Origin: an uncultured Shinella sp.
GTDB lineage: Bacteria > Pseudomonadota > Alphaproteobacteria > Rhizobiales > Rhizobiaceae
NCBI RefSeq assembly: GCF_946479415.1
Contig: NZ_CAMLFY010000149.1
Coordinates: 1-9,808 of the forward strand
Reading direction: 5' to 3'
Length of the DNA: 9,808 nt
Position numbers and translations under genes: made by a program. This document shows positions 1 through 6,224 of the stretch, in pieces; positions within the stretch are counted from its first letter, which is position 1; each line of letters begins with the position of its first letter. The notes under the pieces are model-generated. The model did no database searches and was not told the DNA's origin. It saw nothing but the letters and a program-made list of their open reading frames with translations.

Positions 1-490
1 CGCCTTCGCTCAGGATTTCCCGCAGGCGCAGCTTCGCATCGCCACCGCGCGAGCGCTCCGCATCGCATTTCGCATCCGCAATGGCCGGCGCGTCGATATC
101 GGCGAGCCGCACCTTTTGGCCGGCATAGAGGATCGTACTGCCGTCGAGCACACAATAATCGGTCTGCGTCGTACAGATGAACCATTTTCCGGAGAAGGCC
201 GGCAGCTTTTCGGCGGCCGGCAGCGCCTGCTCCTCGAGCTGGGAGGGCCGCTGCTTCGGCTTGACCTGCACCGTCTCGCGCTCGATCTTCTTTTCCCTGC
301 GCTCGATGGAGGCGGTGCGAATGCCCGTTGCCGACGGTTCAGGTCCCGGGCCACGATAATCCATATAGACGATCCCGCCGATCACGGCCGCGCCCAGCAC
401 ATACCAATGCGCCATGCCGCCATGCCGTGCCGCCGGCGAAGCCCGCTTGGCACCCGTCGTCTTTTTCCGTCTCGTCGTCTTCTTCGCCAT
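1..490 (-). CDS. SNase-like (thermonuclease-fold) membrane-anchored protein, 3' end outside window
   Basis: The first 163 codons are visible; the gene continues past the left edge. The ATG at 490 is preceded by an AGGAG ribosome site about 7 nt upstream. The protein begins with a lysine/arginine-rich segment (residues 3-22), then one membrane-spanning stretch (about 28-44), a charged linker (about 58-95), and the start of a staphylococcal-nuclease (OB) fold. The fold is recognised by VLDGSTI (114-120) followed by VRLADIDAPAI (127-137), the counterparts of the family's DGDT and R-L-x-x-(I/V)-D-x-P-E motifs. Arg128 and Asp133 match SNase Arg35 and Asp40. The calcium ligand Asp21 is Ser118 and the catalytic Glu43 is Ala136, so nuclease activity is doubtful. 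By topology the domain should lie in the periplasm. It is divergent from the glycosyltransferase operon. The family call is fairly secure; a function is not. Confidence 0.8.
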   Translation of the reverse strand, partial: MAKKTTRRKKTTGAKRASPAARHGGMAHWYVLGAAVIGGIVYMDYRGPGPEPSATGIRTASIERREKKIERETVQVKPKQRPSQLEEQALPAAEKLPAFSGKWFICTTQTDYCVLDGSTILYAGQKVRLADIDAPAIADAKCDAERSRGGDAKLRLREILSEG

Positions 491-664
491 ACCCGATCTC
501 CTGGGCAGGACAGTGCGACGATCTCTTGAAGATATGGTTACCGAAACGCCTTCACCGTGACCGACATGCCGCCATCAACAGGAAGCCGTGGCAATCCGCC
601 CCGAATGCTGTATGAACCCAGACATTGGCCGATCGCGTGCGCGACGGCGCCTTTTTCGCAGACG
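491..664. other. intergenic region between the SNase-like gene and the GtrA operon
   Basis: It must hold the divergent promoters of the leftward nuclease-fold gene and the rightward glycosyltransferase operon. Apart from the AGGAG site of the leftward gene I see no confident -35/-10 pair, hairpin or palindrome. Part of it (557-664) stays open in the GtrA frame, so the operon's first start codon is uncertain. Confidence 0.5.
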
Positions 665-1072
665 ATGGCAGCACTTACGCCCTACATATCGCTGGCAAAG
701 CGCTTTCTCACCTTCGGGGGCGGCTCGCTCATCGGGGCGGCGATCGATTATGTGGCGACACTGCTTCTGATTTCGCTTTTCGGCGTCTCGCCGAGCGTGG
801 CGCTTGCGCTTTCCATGGCCGTCAGCGCTTCGGTCGTGTTCGCCTATCACGAGAAGATCACCTTTCCCGGCAGCAAGGCCGGGTGGCAGCGGCGCTATAT
901 CCGCTTCCTGCTGCTGGCCATCGTGGTCTTTGCGCTGCGTGCCCTCCTGCTCCACGCGCTTGTTGCCGCCGGCATTCCGGTTCCCATTGCCCTTGCCGTC
1001 GTCATCGTCATCGTCTCGGTGTTCAATTTCGCCGTCTCGTCCATGCTAATCTTCCTGAAGGGAAGCGAATGA
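665..1072 (+). CDS. GtrA family membrane protein (putative polyprenyl-phosphate-sugar flippase)
   Basis: The product is 135 aa with four predicted membrane segments (about 17-39, 46-62, 79-101, 105-131) and little else, the normal size and architecture of GtrA/PF04138. GtrA proteins are thought to translocate polyprenyl-phosphate-linked sugars across the inner membrane, or to assist the partner GT2 enzyme. Start choice is uncertain. The ATG at 665 gives the usual family length and begins just before the first membrane segment, but has no clear Shine-Dalgarno. In-frame starts at 605 (ATG) and 557 (GTG) would add 20 or 36 residues that do not resemble the family. The gene is the first of a four-gene operon; its stop codon overlaps the start of the GT2 gene as ATGA. 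The role as flippase is inferred from family and context, not from catalytic residues. Confidence 0.85.
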   Translation: MAALTPYISLAKRFLTFGGGSLIGAAIDYVATLLLISLFGVSPSVALALSMAVSASVVFAYHEKITFPGSKAGWQRRYIRFLLLAIVVFALRALLLHALVAAGIPVPIALAVVIVIVSVFNFAVSSMLIFLKGSE

Positions 1073-2070
1073 GCACCATCGCGATCGTCGTGCCGATCTA
1101 CAATGAGGCGGACAACCTTGCGGCCCTCGTCGAGCGGCTGAACCTCATCGCCGCACGCCTTTTAGACGAGCACGGCGTGACGACCTCCTACGTCTTCATC
1201 GACGACGGCAGCCGGGATGGCAGCTTCGATCTGCTCGCCCGAACCGACTTTCAGGGCAGAACCGTTCGCCTGCTGCAATTCTCCCGCAATTTCGGCAAGG
1301 AAGCCGCCCTCTCCGCCGGCATCGAGGCCGCGCTTGAAGTCGATGCCGTCGTGATGATGGATGCCGACCTGCAGCATCCGCCGGAACTGGTTCTCGATCT
1401 CGTTCGTATCTGGCGCGCGGAAGGCATCGACAGCGTCTACGCCTACAAGGAAGACCGCCGCGCCTCCGAAGGCTGGCTGAAATCCGCTCTGACCGGCGGC
1501 TTCTACTGGATCATCAATCGCGGCACGCGCTTCGATATCACGCAGAATGCCGGCGACTTCCGGCTGATCAGCCGGCGCTTTGCCGATGCCCTGCGCCGCC
1601 TGCCGGAAAGCGAGCGCTTCATGAAGGGGCTCTACGGCTGGGTCGGTTTCCAGCAGCGCGGTGTGCCGATGACGCCGCCGCCGCGCCAGCACGGCGTCTC
1701 CAGCTTCAATGCCTGGCGCCTCGTGGCCCTCTCCTTCGATGCGATGACCAGCTTCACCACCGCGCCGCTCCGGCTCATGGGCGTGGCCGGCCTCGTCATC
1801 GCCGGCCTCAGCGCGCTTTATGGCCTCTATATCGTCATCGAACGCCTGTTCTTCATGTCCGGCGGCATCGGCATTTCCTCCGTGCTCGCGCTCGTTTCCT
1901 TCTTCGGCGGCATCCAGATGATCTTCCTCGGCCTTCTCGGGGAATATATCGGCAAGACCGTTCTCGAAGCGAAACGTCGCCCCGCCTACCTTCTGGCGCA
2001 GGACGTCACGCTCGACACAACCCCAGAGATCGCCGGGAACAAGGCGACGGACAATCAGGCGACCCCATGA
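1069..2070 (+). CDS. GT2 family polyprenyl-phosphate glycosyltransferase (DPM1/GtrB/ArnC type)
   Basis: This 333-aa protein has an N-terminal GT-A domain. It opens with IAIVVPIYNEADN (4-16), has the nucleotide-binding DDGS at 45-48, the metal-binding DADLQHPPE at 98-106, and the AGDFRLISR segment (161-169) characteristic of dolichol-phosphate-mannose-synthase-like enzymes. Two membrane segments follow at about 234-257 and 266-292, then a short cytoplasmic tail. Enzymes with this architecture (GtrB, ArnC, FlmF2, RgtE) transfer a sugar from a nucleotide donor to undecaprenyl or dodecaprenyl phosphate on the cytoplasmic face. The start is the ATG of the ATGA overlap with the GtrA gene. A longer open frame reaching back to 625 only reads the GtrA gene out of frame. 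The GT39 gene follows with another ATGA overlap. The sugar cannot be read from the sequence; the deacetylase downstream suggests an N-acetylated hexosamine. Confidence 0.93.
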   Translation: MSTIAIVVPIYNEADNLAALVERLNLIAARLLDEHGVTTSYVFIDDGSRDGSFDLLARTDFQGRTVRLLQFSRNFGKEAALSAGIEAALEVDAVVMMDADLQHPPELVLDLVRIWRAEGIDSVYAYKEDRRASEGWLKSALTGGFYWIINRGTRFDITQNAGDFRLISRRFADALRRLPESERFMKGLYGWVGFQQRGVPMTPPPRQHGVSSFNAWRLVALSFDAMTSFTTAPLRLMGVAGLVIAGLSALYGLYIVIERLFFMSGGIGISSVLALVSFFGGIQMIFLGLLGEYIGKTVLEAKRRPAYLLAQDVTLDTTPEIAGNKATDNQATP

Positions 2071-3578
2071 CCGCAGGCAAAGACGCATTCTTCACCAGGA
2101 CGACGCCGTTCATTCTCATCCACGCCCTGGTGTGGTGGCTGATGACCATCGCGGCCAAGGCCGTGCTCGACGGTTACGGCGATATGGCCGAGGTCTATGC
2201 CTGGTCGCAGCACTGGTTGCTCGGGTCCGACAAGCACCCGCAGTTCCTGCCCTGGATGACGAAACTGTGGTTCATGGCCGCGCCGCAGAGCGTTGCCTCC
2301 TTCTACCTGCTTTCCGCCGTCAACCTTGCCGTCGCTCTGTTCGGCATCCGCGCCCTGGCGCGCGCCTTGCGTTTCGAGGAGCGGCATATCGCGGTGGCGC
2401 TCGCTTTGTGCGTGCTGGCGTTGCCCTATCTGACGCTGACCAGCAAGCTCAACATGAACTCCATCTGCCTTGCGACCTGGCCATGGGCCGCCTGGGCCTT
2501 CGTGCGCGCGACGACTGCGGAGAACGGTCGCAAAAATCTCCATGCCGTCCTGTTTGGCGTCCTCGCCGCCATCTCCATCCTCGGCAAATACTATTCGGTC
2601 GTGCTGCTCATCCCGCTTTTCGCCAGCACGTTTACCCCCGCACGACGCCACCTCTGGCTGACGCCGGTTCCTTGGCTTGCCTTTGCCGCCTTCCTTCTCG
2701 TCCTCTCGCCGCATCTCTACTGGCTAGCCCAGCATCACGAAGCCATTGCCTATGCGGGGGAACAGGGCGGCAGCGGCGGGTTGAAGGAAGCCGTCTATTA
2801 CATCGTGAAATTCGCGGTCTCACCCTTCTTCTACTGGCCGGTGCCGCTGATTGCAGCTGCGCTCCTTCTCGTCACCGGCTCGCCGCTGCAACGCCTCGGC
2901 AAGCTGCTACGGTGCCCGGCAGGAGACGGTTTGCTGTCCTTCCTCGCCATCGGCCCCTGGCTTGCCACGCTGGGTTTTGCGGTGGTGGGCCTTGCCGTCC
3001 TGTCCACCCCCTGGGCGATCCCGATCGGCTTTGCTTTCACGCTCTATCTCGTGCGCAACGCCGACAGAGCGGCGCTGGAGGCAAACGGCCCGAAAATCGT
3101 CGCGGCCTTCCGCTTCGTCTGGCCGCTCATGATCGTCGGCGGCATCGCATCGGGCGTCATGGCAAGCATGAAGGGCAACGCGGAGCAATACACACCATGG
3201 GAGGAAGGCGCACAGGCGATCGTCGAAACCTGGAAGGGTGAAAACACGCTGCCGCTTCAGTGGATTGCCAAGGGCAACAATGCCGCAACCATCGCGTTCT
3301 TCTCGCCGGAGACGATCGAGGCCCTGCCGGCACTGCCGGATCGCCTGCCTGGCTACTACCCGCCGCGTTCCGGCTGGAAGAACGAAGCCGGCGTGGTCTT
3401 CTGCTCGCTTGCCTTGCCGGGCAAGATCGATACAGCCTGCATGACCGAGGCAACGGCCTGGGCCGCGCAGAATGGCCTCAAGGCCGAAGAAAAGGTCGTC
3501 ACGCTGCATCGCACCGGATTCCGTTTCCCCAAGCAGATCGATTTCGAACTGGCGGTCGTCTATATCCGGCCGGAGTGA
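2067..3578 (+). CDS. ArnT-like GT39 family membrane glycosyltransferase
   Basis: The 503-aa protein has many hydrophobic segments from residue 13 to about 375, then a C-terminal soluble region of about 130 residues, the layout of ArnT/PMT-type GT-C enzymes. The first external loop carries the family signature: acidic DMAE (39-42), AWSQHWLLG (45-53) and KHP (56-58). In ArnT-like proteins this loop Asp is essential for catalysis and the KHP segment lies close to it. Such enzymes take a sugar from a polyprenyl-phosphate carrier on the periplasmic side and attach it to lipid A or another envelope glycolipid. Translation starts at an ATGA overlap with the GT2 gene, implying coupled expression. Rhizobial relatives of this family include the RgtA-D galacturonosyl transferases, an alternative if the donor is GalA. 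The YdjC deacetylase next door argues for an amino sugar instead. Confidence 0.9.
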   Translation: MTAGKDAFFTRTTPFILIHALVWWLMTIAAKAVLDGYGDMAEVYAWSQHWLLGSDKHPQFLPWMTKLWFMAAPQSVASFYLLSAVNLAVALFGIRALARALRFEERHIAVALALCVLALPYLTLTSKLNMNSICLATWPWAAWAFVRATTAENGRKNLHAVLFGVLAAISILGKYYSVVLLIPLFASTFTPARRHLWLTPVPWLAFAAFLLVLSPHLYWLAQHHEAIAYAGEQGGSGGLKEAVYYIVKFAVSPFFYWPVPLIAAALLLVTGSPLQRLGKLLRCPAGDGLLSFLAIGPWLATLGFAVVGLAVLSTPWAIPIGFAFTLYLVRNADRAALEANGPKIVAAFRFVWPLMIVGGIASGVMASMKGNAEQYTPWEEGAQAIVETWKGENTLPLQWIAKGNNAATIAFFSPETIEALPALPDRLPGYYPPRSGWKNEAGVVFCSLALPGKIDTACMTEATAWAAQNGLKAEEKVVTLHRTGFRFPKQIDFELAVVYIRPE

Positions 3579-3585
3579 GGACAGG

Positions 3586-4323
3586 ATGCGGATCGCCGAC
3601 GATTTCGGTCTTGGCCGACAGCATGACAGGATCATCCTCGACCTCATCGAGCGCGGGCGGCTGGATGGCACGTCGGTGATGATCGACGGCGATATCGCGG
3701 CGGAGGACGCCGAGCGGCTCCGCGTGCTGCGGGATCGCGGCGCGCAGGTGGGGCTTCACCTCAATGTGACACATGATTTTTCCGGGAAGGCGGCCCATCG
3801 TGGGATCGGGCGCCTGCTGCGCGCCAGCCTTTTCGGCAATGTGCCCCAAGACATCAAAAGCGAATTCCAGCGGCAATCGGAAAAATTCCAAACGATCTTC
3901 GGCTTCGTGCCGGACTATTATGACGGGCATCAGCACTGCCACTGCCTGCCCGGTTTCGACGCGCGTGCTGCCAGCCTGCCGCATAGGGCAGACACATGGA
4001 TTCGCGTGCCGCTGCCCGCCACGCTGACGGGCCTGATCCTGAACATCCGCGCCGGCGGCCTGAAGGTTCTTCTGATCGCAGCCCTTGCCGCTCTCGCCGG
4101 CCGAACCTTCCGCAAGGAAGGCTGGACGACAAACCGCGACTTCTCGGGTTTCCTGCGCCTCGATCGTCCGGATCAGGTACGCTACTGGCTCCCCCGCCTG
4201 CTGGCGGAGGCGCCGACAGATGGCGTGACGATGGTGCATCCCGGCTCCGCCACCGATCCCGCGCAATGCCCCGGCCATGCAGCCGAAAGCCGAGGGATCG
4301 AGACGTCCATTCTCTCGACGTGA
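3586..4323 (+). CDS. YdjC/ChbG-type carbohydrate deacetylase (NaxD-like candidate)
   Basis: The 245-aa product starts directly with the metal-site motif ADDFG (4-8), then has GTS-VMIDG (28-35), GLHLN (56-60), DGHQHCH (113-119) and MVHPG (216-220). These supply the Asp and His residues that bind the divalent metal in YdjC/ChbG deacetylases. The ATG at 3586 lies 8 nt after the GT39 stop, behind a GAGG ribosome site at 3577-3580; open frame extending back to 3472 only overlaps the GT39 gene. A hydrophobic stretch at about 148-171 could let the enzyme lie on the membrane. ChbG deacetylates chitobiose, while NaxD of Francisella, a member of this family, deacetylates undecaprenyl-phosphate-GalNAc before transfer to lipid A. 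The operon partners favour the NaxD-like role. This is inferred from context; the soluble oligosaccharide role is not excluded. Confidence 0.85.
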   Translation: MRIADDFGLGRQHDRIILDLIERGRLDGTSVMIDGDIAAEDAERLRVLRDRGAQVGLHLNVTHDFSGKAAHRGIGRLLRASLFGNVPQDIKSEFQRQSEKFQTIFGFVPDYYDGHQHCHCLPGFDARAASLPHRADTWIRVPLPATLTGLILNIRAGGLKVLLIAALAALAGRTFRKEGWTTNRDFSGFLRLDRPDQVRYWLPRLLAEAPTDGVTMVHPGSATDPAQCPGHAAESRGIETSILST

Positions 4324-4372
4324 AGATGCGCAACTCGCCGTTTTCAAAGCCGCGTCGGCAGGCTGATGGCCG

Positions 4373-5263
4373 TCATTGCAGGTTTGCCAGCGCGGCTTTC
4401 ACCCGCAGGATATCCGCCGGCGCCAATGGCAGGATCGGTCGCGGCGGCGTAACCCGGCAAAGATCGAGGAGATCGGCAAGGGCGTACATCACGCGAAAGC
4501 TGCCGAATTCCTTGAACAGCGTCCAGAGCGGCTGGAAGGCCGCATCGAGCCGCTCCGCCTCGTCCCGGTCGCCGGCAAGCGCGGCGCGGGTCAACGCAAG
4601 TGCCTGGGCAGGCAGGAGACCGCCGACCACGCTGTACCAGGCTTCGCCACCTGACAGCAGCGATTGCGCCGCACCCCAGTCACCGCTGTAGCCGATGGAA
4701 AAACCATCCGGTGTCCGCGCACGCAGGCGGGCAAGTTCGCCGCGAAAATCGCCGTCGGCAGGCAGCGGCATCTTGATGGCCGCAATGCCGGGAAGCGCCG
4801 CGAGCCGCGCGATGACGTCGTCGCTGAAGATGAAGTGCGTCGTGCCCGGGTTGTTGTAGATGCAGAGCGGCAGGTCGCCCGCCGCCGCAACGCTCGCCAT
4901 ATGCTGAAAGACTTCCTCCTGCGTCAGCGGCGTATAGGACACCGGCGCAAGCAGCAGGCCGTCGGCACCAGCCGCCTTCGCATCCCGGGCAAGAGCTTCG
5001 GCATCGTCCGTACGCAGCGCGCCGACACCGACGATGACGGGAATTCTGCCGCCGACGCTTTGCATGGCAGCGTCCACGGCACGCTTCCGTTCATCGCGCG
5101 ACAGGAATGCATAGCCTCCCGTGCTGCCAAGCAAGCCGATGGAATCCGCCCCGGCATGCACAATGCGCTCAAGCAGGCGCGCAAGCATCACCGTATCGAC
5201 ACGCCCGGCGGCATCAGTCGGAGTTATGGGAAAGGCCGAAAGGCCGCTGAAAAGGCTCATCAT
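4373..5263 (-). CDS. DapA/NanA superfamily (class I aldolase/lyase) protein, substrate unknown
   Basis: The 296-aa protein has normal length for the dihydrodipicolinate synthase / N-acetylneuraminate lyase family and folds as a TIM barrel. The Schiff-base lysine is Lys164 in IAAIKMP (160-166) and the catalytic tyrosine is Tyr136 in YNNPGTTH (136-143). The carboxylate-binding segment reads GSTGGYAFLSRDER (46-59) where DapA has GTTGE. The Arg that follows YNxP in true DapA (Arg138 of E. coli) is Thr141 here. It is therefore unlikely to make dihydrodipicolinate and more likely cleaves or forms another 2-oxo acid. Two adjacent ATG codons (5263 and 5260) are both served by AGGAG at about 5 or 8 nt; the first is used here. 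It converges with the deacetylase gene, with 49 bp between stops and no clear terminator there. It appears monocistronic. Confidence 0.88.
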   Translation of the reverse strand: MMSLFSGLSAFPITPTDAAGRVDTVMLARLLERIVHAGADSIGLLGSTGGYAFLSRDERKRAVDAAMQSVGGRIPVIVGVGALRTDDAEALARDAKAAGADGLLLAPVSYTPLTQEEVFQHMASVAAAGDLPLCIYNNPGTTHFIFSDDVIARLAALPGIAAIKMPLPADGDFRGELARLRARTPDGFSIGYSGDWGAAQSLLSGGEAWYSVVGGLLPAQALALTRAALAGDRDEAERLDAAFQPLWTLFKEFGSFRVMYALADLLDLCRVTPPRPILPLAPADILRVKAALANLQ

Positions 5264-5316
5264 GGTCTCCTGCCGCCCATCATAGACCGCCCGGCAGCGT
5301 GAAGGCGATCAGCCAC

Positions 5317-5333
5317 ATTGTCACCGCGACAAT
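5317..5333. promoter_or_regulatory. small inverted repeat upstream of the DapA-family gene, possible operator
   Basis: ATTGTC and GACAAT form perfect 6-bp arms around ACCGC, 54 bp upstream of the DapA-family start codon and within its presumed promoter region. Sugar-acid aldolase genes are often controlled by GntR or LacI family repressors that bind such short palindromes. No regulator is encoded nearby, and a 6-bp arm can arise by chance, so this is a weak candidate. Confidence 0.2.
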
Positions 5334-5345
5334 TCCCCCGGCAGC

Positions 5346-5370
5346 AAAAGGCCCCGCTTGACCGGGGCCT
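5346..5370 (-). terminator. rho-independent terminator of the 108-aa secreted protein gene
   Basis: Arms 5349-5356 and 5363-5370 pair perfectly over 8 bp (AGGCCCCG / CGGGGCCT) around a 6-nt loop. Read on the minus strand, the stem is followed at once by TTTT (complement of 5346-5349). It lies 29 bp past the stop codon of the minus-strand gene at 5399-5725. The plus-strand reading has no T-run, so it acts in one direction. Confidence 0.85.
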
Positions 5371-5398
5371 CTTCATGTTCGCGTTCCGTGATGTGGGC

Positions 5399-5725
5399 TT
5401 AGTTGTTACCAGCCCATTCACAGACGCGCGTATCGCCTTCGTCACGCGGCGTCGCACCGTTCTCGCTGCAGTCTGCCTTCATCTTGGCACGCTGCTCGTC
5501 CGTCAGGCCGCTCCAGTTCTTTGCCCATTCCGCTTCGGGACGCAGCGTACGGGCCTTCATGTCGCTGTAAAAAACATTCCCTGTGGCCTCGTCCATCTGC
5601 ATCATCTGCGCCTGGTCCGCAGCATTGGTGGTATCCGAAGCGGTGCCTTCGCTGCTGGTCTGGGCGAAGGCAGAGAAACCGATAAGCGTGGCAGCGGCGG
5701 TAATCGTGGCGATTTTCGTAAGCAT
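5399..5725 (-). CDS. small secreted protein of unknown function (108 aa)
   Basis: I do not recognise a named family. The protein begins with a typical Sec signal peptide, MLTKIATITAAATLIGFSAFAQ (Ala-Phe-Ala cleavage near residues 19-21), so the mature product of about 87 residues is periplasmic or exported. The mature part is acidic, starts with a Ser/Thr/Ala-rich linker, and contains YSDMKARTLRPEAEWAKNW (74-92 region). Two cysteines near the end (in KADCSEN and TRVCEWAG) could form one disulfide. The ATG at 5725 has GAGGAG 8 nt upstream; an in-frame ATG at 5788 would place 21 residues ahead of the signal peptide and is rejected. The gene is monocistronic, with its own terminator and a candidate general-stress promoter upstream. 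Short secreted proteins with this layout are common, poorly characterised products in rhizobia. Confidence 0.8.
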   Translation of the reverse strand: MLTKIATITAAATLIGFSAFAQTSSEGTASDTTNAADQAQMMQMDEATGNVFYSDMKARTLRPEAEWAKNWSGLTDEQRAKMKADCSENGATPRDEGDTRVCEWAGNN

Positions 5726-5768
5726 TGAAATCTCCTCTTTGGCGCGGGCAAGTCCGCATGTATCGAGG

Positions 5769-5794
5769 AACACCCTTATGCGACGCAATGTTCC
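5769..5794 (-). promoter_or_regulatory. candidate EcfG/RpoE2 promoter of the secreted protein gene
   Basis: On the minus strand GGAAC (5794-5790) is followed after 19 nt by TT (5770-5769, within TGTT). This fits the rhizobial general-stress sigma consensus GGAAC-N18/19-TT as I recall it. Transcription would begin near 5762, about 37 nt before the ATG at 5725. Short degenerate motif, so moderate confidence. Confidence 0.45.
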
Positions 5795-5854
5795 GGCAGG
5801 CTTGAAAGGAAGTTATCGACGGGTGGCAACGGCAGGTTCAACTTCCGTCCGGCG

Positions 5855-5879
5855 GGAACAAACGCACGATCTTCTGGTT
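5855..5879 (+). promoter_or_regulatory. candidate EcfG/RpoE2 promoter of the 46-aa membrane protein gene
   Basis: GGAAC (5855-5859) is followed after 18 nt by TT (5878-5879, within GGTT), again fitting GGAAC-N18/19-TT. Transcription would start near 5887, leaving about 68 nt of leader before the ATG at 5955. The divergent gene on the other strand has an equivalent element, which strengthens both calls. Confidence 0.45.
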
Positions 5880-5954
5880 ATGATGCCGCCATCCCTCCAA
5901 GTACAACTTGCCCGACCGGGTACGGGACATCTCTTTCAAGGTGAAAACCAGCCC

Positions 5955-6095
5955 ATGCGAATAAACCTCATCGGCCTGTGCTTGCTCGCGACCTTCATCG
6001 TCATCCTCGGCTCGATCCTGAGCATGGCGCTCTTCACATCACAGGAAGGCCCTTCGGCAGTGAGCGTGGAAGCCGTCGCCAAAACGCCGACCTAG
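5955..6095 (+). CDS. 46-aa single-pass membrane miniprotein
   Basis: No family recognised. The sequence is MRINLIGLCLLATFIV followed by more hydrophobic residues up to about position 27, then a short polar tail ending in AKTPT. The charge pattern (Arg2 at the start, uncharged membrane segment, weakly acidic tail) suggests an inner-membrane protein with its tail outside. An AAGGTGA ribosome site at 5938-5944 is 10 nt from the ATG; open frame upstream to 5583 lies antisense to the secreted protein gene and is not used. A candidate general-stress promoter lies 76 bp upstream. The stop codon TAG (6093-6095) is part of the conserved edge (CCTAGAGCATT) of the palindromic element that follows, so insertion of that element may have set the C-terminus. 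Proteins this small are easily overcalled; the start site and promoter are the main support. Confidence 0.5.
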   Translation: MRINLIGLCLLATFIVILGSILSMALFTSQEGPSAVSVEAVAKTPT

Positions 6096-6202
6096 AGCAT
6101 TATCCGACGCCGAAGCGAGTTCGCTTCGGCGTCGGATAATGCGGTAAAAACAAAATCCTAGAGCATTTCCGGTGAATCGGAGTTCACCGGAAATGCTCTA
6201 GG
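6091..6202. repeat. composite rhizobial palindromic intergenic element (two hairpins)
   Basis: Two perfect inverted repeats sit in tandem. The first has 22-bp arms (6097-6118 and 6121-6142) separated by 2 nt. The second has 20-bp arms (6157-6176 and 6183-6202) separated by 6 nt. Both begin with CCTAGAGCATT (6091 and 6157), so they are related units, but only the second keeps the matching edge AATGCTCTAGG on its right side. The right edge of the first runs instead into GCGGTAAAAACAAAAT. TAGAGCATT...AATGCTCTA palindromes recur between genes in many Rhizobiaceae. The element lies between convergent genes. Confidence 0.85.
6146..6202 (-). terminator. terminator of the FAD oxidoreductase gene, formed by the second palindrome
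   Basis: Read on the minus strand, the 20-bp stem (6202-6183 with 6176-6157) is followed directly by ATTTTGTTTTT (6156-6146), a good U-tract. It begins 22 bp after the stop codon of the minus-strand gene at 6225. The plus reading lacks a T-run, and the first palindrome has a T-run on neither strand. Confidence 0.7.
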
Positions 6203-6224
6203 CGCAACACCCCGACATCGCCGC

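Noticed and set aside
625..2070. Long open frame that would extend the GT2 protein by 148 residues
   Set aside because: The extension reads the GtrA gene in another frame and contains no glycosyltransferase sequence; the ATGA junction at 1069 gives the normal GT2 N-terminus.
1162..2088. 308-aa minus-strand frame opposite the GT2 gene
   Set aside because: Antisense shadow of a gene with clear DDGS and DADLQHPPE motifs; no recognisable motifs of its own.
3472..3585. N-terminal extension of the deacetylase
   Set aside because: It overlaps the GT39 gene out of frame; the metal motif ADDFG begins at residue 4 from the ATG at 3586, which has its own ribosome site.
4324..4372. Terminator between the convergent deacetylase and DapA-family genes
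   Set aside because: No convincing stem with T-run is visible in the 49-bp gap.
6097..6142. First palindrome as a rho-independent terminator for the 46-aa gene
   Set aside because: The stem is strong but no T-run follows it on either strand; on the plus strand it is followed by GCGGTAAAAAC.
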